Origin: Wyeomyia smithii
Taxonomy: Eukaryota; Arthropoda; Insecta; Diptera; Culicidae
DNA length: 64,000 bases
NCBI RefSeq assembly: GCF_029784165.1
Contig: NC_073694.1
Coordinates: 35,631,506-35,695,505, forward strand
Reading direction: 5' to 3'
Positions 21,800 through 33,452 of this stretch are shown one piece after another. The translations under genes and the position numbers were made by a program. Positions within the stretch are counted from its first letter, which is position 1; each line of letters opens with the position of its first letter. Below the pieces are notes generated by a model, which made no database searches, had not been told where the DNA came from, and saw nothing but the letters and a program-made list of their open reading frames with translations.

Positions 21800-24030
21800 G
21801 AACTGCGAAAATAGTGTTAAATTATCACATTTCGGTTAAAATTTTCCAAAATCGCAAACGGGCATTTAATCACACTGCGAAACCAAAACCTTTAACTCAC
21901 CGCGTCGAGCTACTTATACACGGCTATTTGTACAACTCAAGTAAACGATCCAATTTGGACGCTCCTTTATTCGGTTTTCTTTTCCCATACCGGGTCAATT
22001 CCCAGAACGACGAAAACGACAACGACGACGAAACCCGCCATCACCACCACCGATAGGTTGCGCCTTAATAAACTGTGAAATCTTCTCATAAATACAAAGT
22101 TTCCTGTTTAATGATGTTATAAATTCCGATGTGTGTACGCCCCGGGGTCCCGGATTCCGAGTCCGAGTCCCGTCAAGCAGTAGCCGAGCTAGGTGGAAAG
22201 AGCCACAGGAAAATTGATAGCCCTTTTTCCTAGAGTGGTACGTTGAAGAGTGCGCGAGAAGAGTAGAAAAAAAAATACTTATAACGTCCCACAAGGGAAA
22301 CCTACTCCGAGATGTGTTCGGTGGATTTTCATGACCATAAGTCGGATGGAGATTCTTCCGCCACCGGTAACGAGGTTAAAGAAGGCCGCTCTCGAGGAAA
22401 TCCTACACGCGAAGGCTGATATGTACCAGTACCAGGCAGCAGTGCGAAGATTGCCACCGCAACGACATCGACGACGACGACGACTCATGAATCTCGAACC
22501 GAAATGCAATATTAACTGTCATATAAATTGTGAGTTATGAGCTGCCCCCACGGACGCAACGCGTACATGAACTCTAGCCGACAGGCAGGTTGGAGCTGAC
22601 GAAATTAAGTGAAAGGGTGACATGGACGAGTAAACAAAGAAATATAAGGTTTTTCGAATCGCTCGAAAAATGAACCAATTTCCTCAAATGTTAATTTGTT
22701 ACCTGAATCAAGCCCTTTAGTTTTTTAACAGCAAACGAACAACTTTGCTCCGAAACAAACGAGTATCCATGTCACTTTCAAGCTGCAACAAATGGCGGTT
22801 TTACTTCATTTTCGAGTGGGTGCGGTGGGTGGACCAGCAACACGGAAACCACTGCCTGAAGGATACGCCCGCTCGCCCGGTATGGAATGTTAAACTTTTT
22901 CAATTCAGTTGCAACTATCGCATCTTGCATGGGTTTTGTGTGCGTGTGTGTACGGGTTTCATCAGTGGAAAAGAGGCGAAAAATGGTTTCAACTGCGTTT
23001 ACGGGTTCTGACATCCTTTTATGCCGTTTGTTCTTGTCACGAAGCTGGGCGGAATCGGATGGGCAAGCAGCGAGAGGGTCAAGGGAAAACTTTCCGAAGG
23101 AATTATAATTTACAACATTTCTTACTAAGGCGAACAACTCGAGTCGACCAGGACCAGGAGAGAGAATCCTTTCGCTCCCTTCGCCTTCGATCGTATATCG
23201 CTGCGAGGACACTGGAACATTTCTAACACGCCGATGGAGACCGAGAAAAGTGAGAGCGCCGCTACGGCCTGGTTAACCAGGCAGCTTCTTTCCGCAGGAG
23301 TTTCAGTTTCAGGCTTTGCGGTGGATGTCTTGGAACGGGCTCTGACTGTCCTTTTGCCAACTTCTGCTCGGCGTGGAACAAGTTTTTCCTCCACCGGAGA
23401 TCTCCGCCGGTGTGCGGTTTTTCCGAAGGGAAAAGTTTCAGTTTCATTTCCACTTGCTCCGTGCAAAATCGTGCGCTCGGAGTTTGCGGAAAAGATGTTG
23501 ATATCTCCTGGAGGAATTCGAAAATTTCTTGCTTCGTAAGTGGCCCGTGTTCCGCCGTCGGATTGCCAGTCAGAATTGTCACACGGACTAATGAAAATTA
23601 ACGACATGCGAATTACGGTTTCCCTTTAGCGCTTTCCAGTGACGGGGAAGATGGGCCAAGTGATTTTCTGATTCGAAATGACGGTTGATTAAATACTTTT
23701 TTTCTGATAAAGAAATGCTAATTATTGCATTTTTTTGTCATTTGTTAATGTGTCTAACATTTCCAATAAACTATTCCAGGATCAGAAATCCTCACTTTTA
23801 CTTGACGGCGACAGTTGCGAGTACCTGCAGGTTTCCGTCTCTGCGCTGTCAAGAAACAGATTCACGACCATCAATCATTCGTTACCATTACGAGTAAAAC
23901 AGGCAACGATTTTATGGTTCCAATAGTGCGCTTCTTCGTGAGGACCGCACAAGTGCAATTCTGTTGCTTGAACGGTGTAACACGAATGTATGAAATAAAA
24001 CCCATCTCACAAAAATTACCTCTAGTGTAA
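21800..24030. other. TE-poor, more GC-rich island without recognisable gene
   Basis: This block stands out from its AT-rich surroundings, notably at 22130-22500 and 22880-23620. It contains many overlapping ORFs on both strands (up to 160 codons on the minus strand at 23125-23607) but none has a domain I recognise, and stop-free stretches are expected where GC is higher. There is a GACGA-rich tract near 22010-22030 and another at 22462-22485. It could be host non-coding DNA such as a UTR, an enhancer or intron sequence. Confidence 0.4.
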
Positions 24031-24339
24031 GTTGCAGTGTTGCCGAATGCAAAAATAAATAATTTCTTTTTTCCATTTGACCATTACAACATATGTGATT
24101 ACGACCATTTCGGCGATTTATAACCGTTGTACACAGTATTTTTCAGTTCACTTCAGAAGTTTTTTTTACACCATTTTCGTCATTTTAGCTTTTAGAATTT
24201 CCGATCGCTACTAACGACTTCGGACAATTTTTGACTATTTTTTTATCTGTTTACTGGACTTTGACAGTTTTTGAGAATCGTTGGCCACTTTTAAAAGTTG
24301 GCCACAACGTAAAAAGGGTATTCAAGCATTTATACGATC

Positions 24340-24830
24340 TAGACGTCTTACTATTCTCACATTTTAATCTTCTTTGAACCGTATTCAACCGTATGAAAGC
24401 TTAACATCCTGTTAGAATAAAGTCTCACTAGTATGAAATCTTTAAATCACATTATGGTGATTTTCCAAAACTCTTCACTCACGCTATTTTTAATCTCTGG
24501 TTTTTCAAAATTCTAAAACCTGGCGATCCTGTGACCCTAGTTTCTTAAAAATCATGAAATCTTGTAATCCAGCGATTCTTTCATTCTAACCTCTGAAATA
24601 AAACTGAACCTTTCAAATTTCTGGAATTAAAAATAACATTTTAATTTTTGGAATCACGGATCTTTCAACTCTAAAAACCCAAACTGTTATTTTATCTTTT
24701 AAAAGTCCTAAGCTCCTCAAATACATAAATTCTGAAATTTCTTGATTGTCACTTAATCCTCAAATTCTAGAATTTTAAAACCCAGGAATCACAAATCACC
24801 GAAAGCTGTAGGTTAAGCTTGCCAAAATCT
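24340..24830. repeat. Quasi-periodic tract (TCTAAAACC / GAAATC words)
   Basis: Short words such as TTCTAAAACC, TGAAATCTT, AATCCTCAAATTCTAG and GGAATCAC recur every 10-20 bases without an exact period. The same texture appears at 27470-27745 and, on the other strand, at 53150-53300. Confidence 0.55.
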
Positions 24831-25548
24831 TAAATGTTGAACAAATTTATATTCTGCGGTAGACACCAGAAAAAATACAAATGCGAAATGGTTATTTATA
24901 TTTCATGGTGGTTTTATCGTGGTTTTTTTTTAAGTACATGTGGTTTTTATTGATCAACGGTTCTTAGGAGTGATTGAAGTCAGTTTTATAAAATACAGGT
25001 GTTGGACAAAATTACTGAGACAGACAGTATGTGCATTTTGACACACACTCCTGAAATCCGTAACATTTCCGGTGTCCGTTGGTCACGTTAAGTTCTCACG
25101 TAATACTAGGAAACTAAGATAGTTTTCCAGTAAAATGAAGCCCGTTACGTCAAAATTGAAGCGTAAAGCTCTGGCCATTTAAAAATTTACAACATTATGC
25201 CCATTCCAATCATTTTATTTACCCTTTGTATCTCATAGATCACGTCAAATTTGTTAATGATTTAGAGCAGCTTCTGGGTTCATACCGATAAACATAGAGA
25301 GCTTGAGCAAACCTCTGCAACTATTCTTGAAGACTTTCTCTAGGAAGTGTCTTGGAGCCGAGGATAAAGAGAAAACAAAAATATTCGATACTGATTAAGC
25401 TCTGTCAATCTCGATATCAATGAAGCAGTGTGTATTAGAACGAAGCCAGAAAAATCAGAAGCTTTTCATACAGTGATGTTGTATCACAGTGATGTAAAAT
25501 AGTGAAAACCCATATAAATAAAATACTCAAAGCACAGAAAAAAATTAA
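24831..25548. other. No recognisable feature
   Basis: AT-rich sequence before the MITE; no ORF or repeat I can support. Confidence 0.35.
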
Positions 25549-25688
25549 CCCTCTAGTGCCCAAATTAGTTTTTAGACGGACTTCGAAAAAATCACTATGA
25601 AGCTTTCTAAACATTTTTTACGTTCTTATTGAAGCTTTTTAGAGGTTCAACTGGAGACCGTCTAAAGGCGGCACTGGGCACTAGAGGA
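25549..25688. mobile_element. 140-bp MITE with TTAA duplication, piggyBac-like ends
   Basis: The left end CCCTCTAGTGCCCA and the right end TGGGCACTAGAGGA are inverted copies with one terminal mismatch. A second inverted match (TTTTAGACGG near 25572 against CCGTCTAAAGG near 25659) extends the arms to about 31 bases. Both ends abut TTAA (25545-25548 and 25689-25692). TTAA duplication and a CCCT-type terminus are hallmarks of piggyBac-derived elements. There is no coding capacity. Confidence 0.82.
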
Positions 25689-25981
25689 TTAAGTAGTGGT
25701 CGAACAAGAACAACACAAGAAAGGGAAGATGAAATGGTGGAAATTCTTCCCCCATACCAAACAGTAAGAAAATGGTAAATGATTACTCACATATATTTCC
25801 CACATTAAAAAAAATTACAAAAATTACCTCTTGATGCAAACAATTGGAGAAAGACAATTGAAAATTACAATCCACTACATTATCCTCTCAAGGGGGGAGG
25901 TGAAAAATCATTATTAATTTGACCACCACTGTACCTTGCAATGAAAATGCAACCCACAGGTGTTTGCACTTTTCACTATGC

Positions 25982-26125
25982 CCTTTTTCTTTCTTCAACA
26001 ACGTAAAATAGATTAACAACAAATAGCGGAAAAAGCAACAGTCCAAGTATAGAGCCTTAAGGAACACCGGAATTGTTACAAAACCAAACAGATTGCGACG
26101 TATCTAACTTCATAGCGATCTTACG
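25982..26125 (-). pseudogene. Relic of a jockey-like LINE reverse transcriptase
   Basis: One minus-strand frame reads through the RT motif B region: NNSGVP, a stop in place of the usual Gln, then GSILGLLLF and FVVNLF. The match to the family pattern SGVPQGSxLGPLLF is clear although only about 48 codons remain. Confidence 0.65.
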
Positions 26126-26149
26126 ACTATCCCATCTGTGGCATCGTTC

Positions 26150-26560
26150 CGAAGACCTTGCTCAATGTCGCGAAGAGAGAGTTTGTTCAAATCGGTTGTT
26201 TGGTTTCTGAGATAATGATGTTCGTGATTTTTACATTTTGATACATAACCTCTAAACTAAAAATACGACTAGAATGAAATTCAGTAGGGTTTTATGGGGC
26301 ACCTAGACCTTTCATTTGCAATTAATTTCATGAAAATCGGTCCAGCCTGTCCTCACTGAGAAAAGTGAGAGTAAAAATTTGCACATACACACACGCACAC
26401 ACACACTCATAGAGAAAATGCTCAGCTTTTCGAACTGAGTCGAGTGATATATGACATTCGGCCCTTTAAAGCCCTTTTATAGCTTCGGTTTTGCAAGTGA
26501 TTGCTATACCTTTCTAGGAGAAAGGCAAAACACGTTTGTTCATAAGAAATATCAATTACT
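26150..26560. repeat. Dispersed repeat fragment with CA tract
   Basis: The segment has GAAAATCGGTCCAGCC, then a CA microsatellite (26384-26407), then CGAACTGAGTCGAGTG and GAGAAAGGCAAAAC. I recognise this order as a common mosquito dispersed sequence, but I do not remember its class with certainty. No coding capacity. Confidence 0.45.
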
Positions 26561-27440
26561 TGTGGAGTAAATGCCGTTTTCCTGAAATGCTTTTTGCAAA
26601 GGTTTGCGGTGTTCACAATAGAGACCTAGCTGATCAACTGAAATCAAAAAACTGATATTAATTCATTGCGGGGTGTGCGGGAAATCTGAACGATCATTTT
26701 TATAAGTATTTTGTTTTCTCAGTGCAAACGGGAATGTTTTTACCAAAAAAAACATGTTTTGAACGTGAAATATTGCTTAAACATTTTTTCCAAAAAGGTT
26801 AAGCTTATTATGTTAAAAAACGATCGTTCAACGCCCGCGAAATTTAATAACGACTATTTTAATAAACAAGAAGACAACCTGTTCAGTAGTTTTACCGCCA
26901 TCATTAACACGACAAAGTCATTCTTTGAAAAGCTACATGCCGAGATAAAAGGATATAAAGTTTATGCGGTCGAGACAACATGCGCTTCAAATCGACCTGA
27001 CTTTGTACTTATTGGTTAGATCTGTACGAAAATTTGTTAAAATGTTCTCAAGAAGTTATACTTCAAGATAATGCAATAAAAAATTATCGAAACTATCGAT
27101 TTTCTGGGAACTAAAAAAGTGTATATCCCCTTAAGCAGGATTGCAAAAAACACCTCCTTATAAAATTACCCATAAAACCAAAATTTGTAAATATTTTTGA
27201 GCGATATAAAAAAAATTAAATAAACGAGTCCAGAATCAATCAACCTCTGGCTACAAATCCGACTCAACTGGTTTTCACTGGTTGAAACACCGGACACTAG
27301 AAACCAAAAATTCGTATATATAAAATCAACATACTTGATCTCATAAGTGGTTCATGACTGTGTTTGCGAAAAGAATAGGATCTATACACAGGACAAGCTA
27401 TGAAAACTTTTTCAAATACGTCATAGAATTGATATTGTTG
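26561..27440. other. No recognisable feature
   Basis: AT-rich. The ORF at 26711-27019 (102 codons) has no recognisable domain. Confidence 0.35.
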
Positions 27441-27469
27441 TTCAGAATAAGATAAGCTTAAATACTGCA

Positions 27470-27745
27470 ATCCCAAAATCTTTAAATCTTAAAACCAAAC
27501 AATAGGGAAATAAATTTAAAAATTAAAATTCTAAAATTCAGAAAACTAAATATCTTCAAAGTCAGATCCTAATGACCTAACATCCGGGAAAACGTGAAAT
27601 CACTAAATCCTGTAATAAAATCAATTAATCCTTATAGCTTAGTACCTTAGAACATTACAATTCCCTTTTAAAAATTCCAATACTCCAAAACGCAGAATTC
27701 TGGAAATCCAGCACTCTGAGTACTCATGATCTTAAATTCTCTAGA
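27470..27745. repeat. Quasi-periodic tract, same texture as 24340-24830
   Basis: Words such as AATCTTAAAACC, AATTCTAAAATTCAG, AATCCTGTAATAAAATC and AATTCTGGAAATCC recur every 10-20 bases. Confidence 0.5.
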
Positions 27746-27747
27746 AA

Positions 27748-27777
27748 GAACAAGTGCCGGAGGAGTGGATGGAAGGT
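27748..27777 (+). pseudogene. 30-bp fragment of the LINE family at 11-13 kb and 60-64 kb
   Basis: The bases encode EQVPEEWMEG, the same ten residues found in the LINE copy at about 63408-63437, with few nucleotide changes. No flanking LINE sequence is visible on either side. Confidence 0.6.
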
Positions 27778-27778
27778 G

Positions 27779-27817
27779 GAATGGGGTGAAATTGATCAGT
27801 GGGATGAAATTGATCAC
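27779..27817. repeat. Short duplication GGTGAAATTGATCA / GGATGAAATTGATCA
   Basis: The word ATGAAATTGATCA or its GTGAAATTGATCA variant occurs twice in 35 bases. It could be the end of an unidentified DNA element. Confidence 0.4.
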
Positions 27818-28139
27818 CTGAAAATTCGTGATAAAAAATACTAATCAAAAGCTATTGCTCTTTAAACACTAAGCAATGGGAACGTGTCCTTAAACGCAAC
27901 TTTTGCATGATTCACATACCTGTCAAAGTTAATCCTTGCATGCCCGGTGCAATTTTTCATGAAATCGGTCTAACGACGATCGAATAAGAGCAAATTTAGC
28001 AACAAGCAGCTCGTGAACCAAAATAAACAAATTTCAACCTTAAATATCGTTATTTTCGTTTACAAACTAGCTGTAAATGATATTTTTCAGTACAGAAACC
28101 ATCTTTTATCTTTAGCATATCGAAAAAAAGCACATTGCC

Positions 28140-28300
28140 AAATTATGTACAAAAAGTTTTGTCTAATCTTTACTAACCATTTAAAAAATCTGTACTTATC
28201 TGTACTTTTTCTCGAAATCTGTAATCTGTACGGTACAGAATCTGTACCGAAAGAACCGAGAAAATCTGTACATTTCCAGATATATATGTACAGTTGTAAA
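28140..28300. repeat. TCTGTAC-rich quasi-periodic tract
   Basis: ATCTGTAC or CTGTACC occurs about eight times within 28185-28295, at irregular spacing of 9-20 bases. Confidence 0.55.
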
Positions 28301-28490
28301 CAGTGGTTCCTACCTATTTCAGTTCGGCTCCCCTTCGATCTGAGTTGGACCCCACCAGCGGTAATCCAATTCAGATATCGTTGGGTGAATACAACTCGAA
28401 ACTGAAAGAGACTCGCACCGCCAGGTGGTTTGATAAACCACCATCATTCAGCGTATGTTTATTTACAGGGTGTGTGCACATAACGTGTGT

Positions 28491-28598
28491 GAATATCTAT
28501 AGCGTGTGTCGCTAGCTATATAAGGTGCGTGACTTGCTATATAGCGTGTGTGGCTTGTTATATAGCGTGCGTGGCTTGCTATATAGCGTGTGTGGCTA
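28491..28598. repeat. 21-bp tandem repeat, four copies
   Basis: Four adjacent units of 21 bp start at 28515, 28536, 28557 and 28578, with consensus GCTATATAGCGTGTGTGGCT followed by T. A looser partial copy precedes them at 28491-28514. Every unit starts with the palindrome GCTATATAGC or a one-base variant. Confidence 0.9.
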
Positions 28599-29079
28599 AT
28601 AGTGTAGCGATTATAGATGGGGAATGCACTTTTTGCCCTCGTCTATAGCCTCTTCGTAGCCACTTCCTGAATTAAGATATCTCAGTGCAACTTGATACAA
28701 AAGACAGCCTCAAAACAATTCAATTTCATTATTGTATTGGATGCGGCAGCAAGTAAAATCACATAGCTGCACATAGCATCTGATGTTGCTCATTGTTGTT
28801 ACCAGTGCCGGTTGTAGAGGTAAACGTCATCTGGAGCAGAGAGACATTAAATTAGTTAACCTCAATTGAGTGTATTCCCAAACCTATTCCAAGAAATACA
28901 TTGACATAAGACAGACTGTCGTATTCTACGTTAGCGCGGTCGTGTCTTATAAACAACCTCTTCAACTTTTTCTGATTGATTCTGTATACTGATAAAATGT
29001 TTAAATTGACCTGAATTGAATGTTAACATGTTCATTAAACTCTATGTCAATTTGGAATTTTCTACTAAAACATGGACTA

Positions 29080-29648
29080 AAATTGAGTACGATTTAGTAA
29101 AACTAAAACTTCCTTCTATATCTATTTTATTAATTGTAGAAGATGGCTCACTCACCGATCACAAAGCGGCAAAGATCAGGCAAATGCAACGACCCTCTCC
29201 GATTCGCTTCAAAATGAGTAAAACGACTTGTTTTAGGTCGAAACTGAAAAATCCAGAGTTTTGGGTCAATCGGACACCTCCAATTGCGGGGCCCTCCATT
29301 TTTGTATTTTTTGACAAAAAATCATTTTCCATGTTTTGGAAAAACATCATATCTCAGAGACCGTAGAAGCTATAGACAATATTAGACACTCTTTTTAAAG
29401 GTTATTGAATTTACAATCGAACGGTTTCATCAGATTTTGTAAACAGTGTTGCTGATATTGATATTTTTACGCTTAAAAACTAAAACTTCGTTTATCTCAA
29501 AACACCCTCAATTTTTTATAAATCTGATGTCACCAATGTGTTCAGCGAAAAATTTTACATAAGAATCGCCTATTCACAAAATGCAATATGCGCCGTTGCG
29601 GAGATATTCAACTTTTAAGATAACTAGTTCGTTAAATTCCAACAATAC
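29080..29648 (+). repeat. Long inverted repeat, left arm
   Basis: This block matches the reverse complement of 33453-33991 over most of its length, for example CTCCAATTGCGGGGCCCTCC and ACAAAAAATCATTTTCCATG. It differs by a replaced stretch of about 50 bases at 29120-29172, which carries GATGGCTCACTCACCGATCA. That piece recurs at 52413-52460. I see no ORF of note. Confidence 0.85.
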
Positions 29649-30135
29649 GCCTACAAATACGATAAGCCTTTTTTAAACGTATCCTAAACTAAATCACCGC
29701 TTCAAATCTCAAAAACTGATTTCTCATATTCTACTTGATGGTACTCGAATTAACAGCCAATTAAGTACAACGTGGGTTTCATTAATTATAATTATTTAAC
29801 AGGTTTGTCATAAATTAACGTTTGATTTTTGTAGTACGTGACGACTTCTGTTTAACTTTTGGAGTTAAATTGAAATAGGTACCCGATCAGAGCTAGACAA
29901 TGTCTTCATTAAAATGTAGCGTCAGCTTGAGGTGTCGCTGAATGCATTCCTCGGAACCCTGGAACAGATTTAACTGAATCGAACCTGGCAACACTTGACA
30001 ACTGGCGGATTTTATCGCTCGTCTTTTAAAAAAAATAAAATTTTTCTTTGAGGTGCCGAACCATTTCCTCTCCAGCACTTTCTATACCTTCATTTTGCAG
30101 ATTAGAAACAGCATCAAAAGATTTTTTTAAAGCTT

Positions 30136-30161
30136 TTGATGCCTTGAGCAGTTTTTTTCTA
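30136..30161. repeat. 26-bp direct repeat shared with 32654-32679
   Basis: The word TTGATGCCTTGAGCAGTTTT continued by TTTCTA is identical at 32654-32679, 2.5 kb away in the same orientation. A 10-bp stem GCATCAAAAG/CTTTTGATGC sits next to it at 30112-30142. Confidence 0.75.
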
Positions 30162-30715
30162 GCATGAGCATGAGCATGATTGACCGCCCGCGGGTGCTAC
30201 TCCGTTATTGCCAGATCAGCTGTAATTACACAGAGAACCAACGGATGATGCTTGGGACTAACATGCATCCTCAATGTGTAAAAACTGGTGACCTTAATCT
30301 TTATATAAGGCAATACCAGCGCCGGCCGCATCCGAATGCAGGTCAAAGAAGGAGTATGTATAGGAATATGTTGACGTGATACTCGCTTTATTGGAAGCCG
30401 AGAACACCTCTGCACTTCCACGAGAAATCACTGGGATGTTGGAGAAAAGGGCAGGGTTTGCAGCAGGTTTCATTTTGGTAAACGATGCGCTTAGCTCGGT
30501 GTGCGGGTTTATCATAACAAATATCGCACCTACGAGTTCATTATGTTCACGGCGAAAATCATAACGTGATCCGAAATCATTTTGTTTAATAATGTAATAC
30601 CGCAAAAAAGCACACGCTAGAGTACCGGACCTATAACTAAATTTGAGCATATTCAAAACCCCGGATACTTCCTTATGAAGTCGAAGCGTAGCTCCCATTG
30701 ATTTATTTTAAACAA
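30150..30715. repeat. Probable dispersed repeat, unclassified
   Basis: The sequence from GAGCATGAGCATGATTGACC on looks like a common Aedes dispersed repeat, from memory only. A 134-codon minus-strand ORF (30294-30698) lies in it, with no known domain. Class unknown. Confidence 0.3.
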
Positions 30716-30959
30716 CTGTTACGAAAGCTACGAAGATTGTATTGATATTTAACGCTTCGCCACTCATATCGCTTTCTCGTAAAGTGACCTGACACCAAAA
30801 CCTATGACGCCTTGATAATCTATCTGTAGGAAATGCGATGGTGTCAACGCGGAGTCTCCAAATTTTATGTCACCGGGACATTTGATTCTATGCCTAGCAA
30901 ATCTACTAACGATGTTTCCCGTATACTGGTTGTATGTTGTTAAAAGACTATCTGATTTG

Positions 30960-31290
30960 AGACCGATTTAAACTAAATATAAAATGCTATGGGAGCCAGG
31001 CACTATGTGCGGTATAACCCAGTGTAATGCAACATATTATACCACACGACGCGTATTCGATTTAACCCACACATTAACAATAACCACCCATAAAAGAGTC
31101 TGTGGTTTGCTTGACAGAAATACAAAAGTTATTATACTTTAAAAAATGGAACCGAGTTAAACCAACAAATAATGTTGGAGCCGCGCACGAATGTATGGTT
31201 TGCCAAGTAAATTTCAAGTGTGTAAAACTCAACGATTTCAAACCGATTTAAACCAACAGTAAAGGTACTGTTGGGTCCACCTAATAGTAG
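30960..31290. repeat. Three degenerate copies of a GATTTAAACCAACA-type unit
   Basis: ACCGATTTAAACTAAA at 30962, ACCGAGTTAAACCAACA at 31151 and ACCGATTTAAACCAACAG at 31242 are each followed by a short spacer and GGAGCC or GGGTCC. Copies are 90-190 bases apart. Confidence 0.45.
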
Positions 31291-33082
31291 GGGGGTTGGG
31301 AGTAACCTAATACACCTATTGAATATAAAAACTGGCAGAGTTCCATGCGTTCAAAGCATAAAATTTGAAGAAAATGCAAATATGCATATTAAACAAAGTA
31401 CAAACAGAATTTACTTACAAAAGGCCAAACCAATCAAAATCTTAATATAAAAGACATGAACTCGTGCTATGTCTACTTCCAAGATTTAAACAATATCAAT
31501 TGAAAAATGTTAATATATTACAATATTTGCCCAATTCCATAATTTTTCAAGTTTATTTTTCAAAAGCTAGGAAAATCATAAAATGAAATGAAAACAAAAT
31601 GCCCAAAACCTGACAGAAATCTCTACACGCACTTGTGTAGTTTGCGTATTGCAGACGTAACCACAGTCCACACATCCAGTAAGCGGTTGCTGTTTGCAAC
31701 AACACATGTGAAAAGTTCTCAATCTCGCGCCCTTGAACACAGTAAAATGCATAGGAATGTCTAGAGCAAATGCTCAATAGAACACTGTCAGCTGGTAATT
31801 TTTATAAAAGAAACATATAAACCTATGCAATACCCCTCACACGAATCCCGCCACAGTATTAGTGGTGCTGCACACGTGACCATGGCAACAAGTTTCTAAA
31901 TTCCTATTAGAAATAATGAAATCAGTCATTTAAACGAAGCTTTCATCGACGTAAAGCTCAGGTTATAAATTTACGTCCATGGAGGTCAAAAAGCCCTCAA
32001 ATTGTACTTGTTATGTTACATAATTTTGAATTGAATTGAAAATAGACTGGACTGGACTGAATTTGTAGGCCTCTCCACGGATTATGTTTTTGAATCCGAA
32101 CACAAGTAGGTATATATGATTCACATTACGGTGCAACATAAGCAGATTCCATCACTTGTCTACCGATAAAGCAGCAGAAGTAAAAACTGCATTAAGTGTG
32201 CGTGGCTGATTTATCAAAAAGCTCTATGCTTGCGCTCTCGCAAGTATACGACAGCATGTAATACATTTAATGCGAAAAAGAGCAGAGATACTTAGCTTGT
32301 GTTGTCTCTTTCGCGTTTCCTTCTTCCTCTCGCTAGCAACGTCGTTCGTGTCGAGCCAGAATAAAGCGCTCTTCGCATGCTTTTACTACGAACGGAATTG
32401 TGTTATCCTGCTCACACTGACACTTTAGACACAATTTGTATGAACATTTTCAATATGCGTTTTTATTGATTTTCCACTAAAAGTTGCACTTTAACTTACT
32501 TGCTTTTATCACTTACGTATACAACACGCACAAATTTACTTTTTCTAAGAACTTGTATGGTTTATGCTTTAATAATACTACTAAATAAATGAAAATAAAC
32601 GTAGAGCAAGAATGAACAGCGTGCTTGTTGTGGGCAGTGCAGCCAGCTCCCCCTTGATGCCTTGAGCAGTTTTTTTCTACTGTATTTATTCGATCGTTCG
32701 ACCTTCGACTCACTAACGGGCGATTGACCAAGAGATTGCAAAACCGTGTTACGGCGAACCAGCTGTATCTTTAATATACAAGTAAACAATTAAAATAGGT
32801 TCAAAACAATTTCAAATAAAACAAAACAATAATGACATCGTAGAAGTAAGCTAATAATTTCAATTACAATATTTTCATGTTGCAAAGATTATAGTGTGGA
32901 AAATCCTTTTACTCAGCTTATGCGGAGCTTTCAATTTTTCAGCTAAATGATCCAAATCACCAGTATCTATAACGAGGAAATAATGAATGTTAACTTTAAT
33001 GCTTGTAACATTACTTGTGCTGAGGTAAACTATTTTAACCGATTGCTACACTTGTTTCCTAATCCATCATGTGCTGCATCAC
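31291..33082. other. No recognisable gene
   Basis: AT-rich sequence. 32200-32400 is somewhat richer in GC and CT-rich. Apart from the second copy of the 26-bp repeat (32654-32679) I see nothing I can name. Confidence 0.35.
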
Positions 33083-33144
33083 AATATGCATGTCTTTCGA
33101 CCTTCTACTATTATTCCAATATGCATGTCTTTCGACCTTCTACT
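33083..33144. repeat. 35-bp tandem duplication
   Basis: AATATGCATGTCTTTCGACC followed by TTCTACT occurs at 33083-33109 and 33118-33144, identical, with an 8-base spacer. Confidence 0.9.
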
Positions 33145-33452
33145 GTTTCCTGATTGTACTCATGAAACCTGTTTTTCATGGCTTCCGCATATACCTAGTT
33201 TGCAAACGTTGAACACCAGACCGAAGTTTGTACAAAATCCATTCTCGCGATGTTAAATGCGATCGATTGTGATTTTCAGCTGTACATTCACCTTTTTAAC
33301 TCCAACCCATTGAACACACCATTTTTTTCACTATCGTGAAAACTCAAATCAACCTGCGTATGTTTTGACAGAAACCACTTTATGAAACAAAGGAATAAGT
33401 CATCAAAAAGGCCATGAGAAACCCATGAGAGTTTCAACATTTGGTCACATTT

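Noticed and set aside
22778..23607. Overlapping ORFs up to 160 codons on both strands as possible host exons
   Set aside because: No recognisable domain, both strands open at once, and the higher GC content explains long stop-free runs.
26711..27019. The 102-codon ORF as a small gene
   Set aside because: No domain, AT-rich and Lys/Asn-rich composition as expected by chance, and no supporting context.
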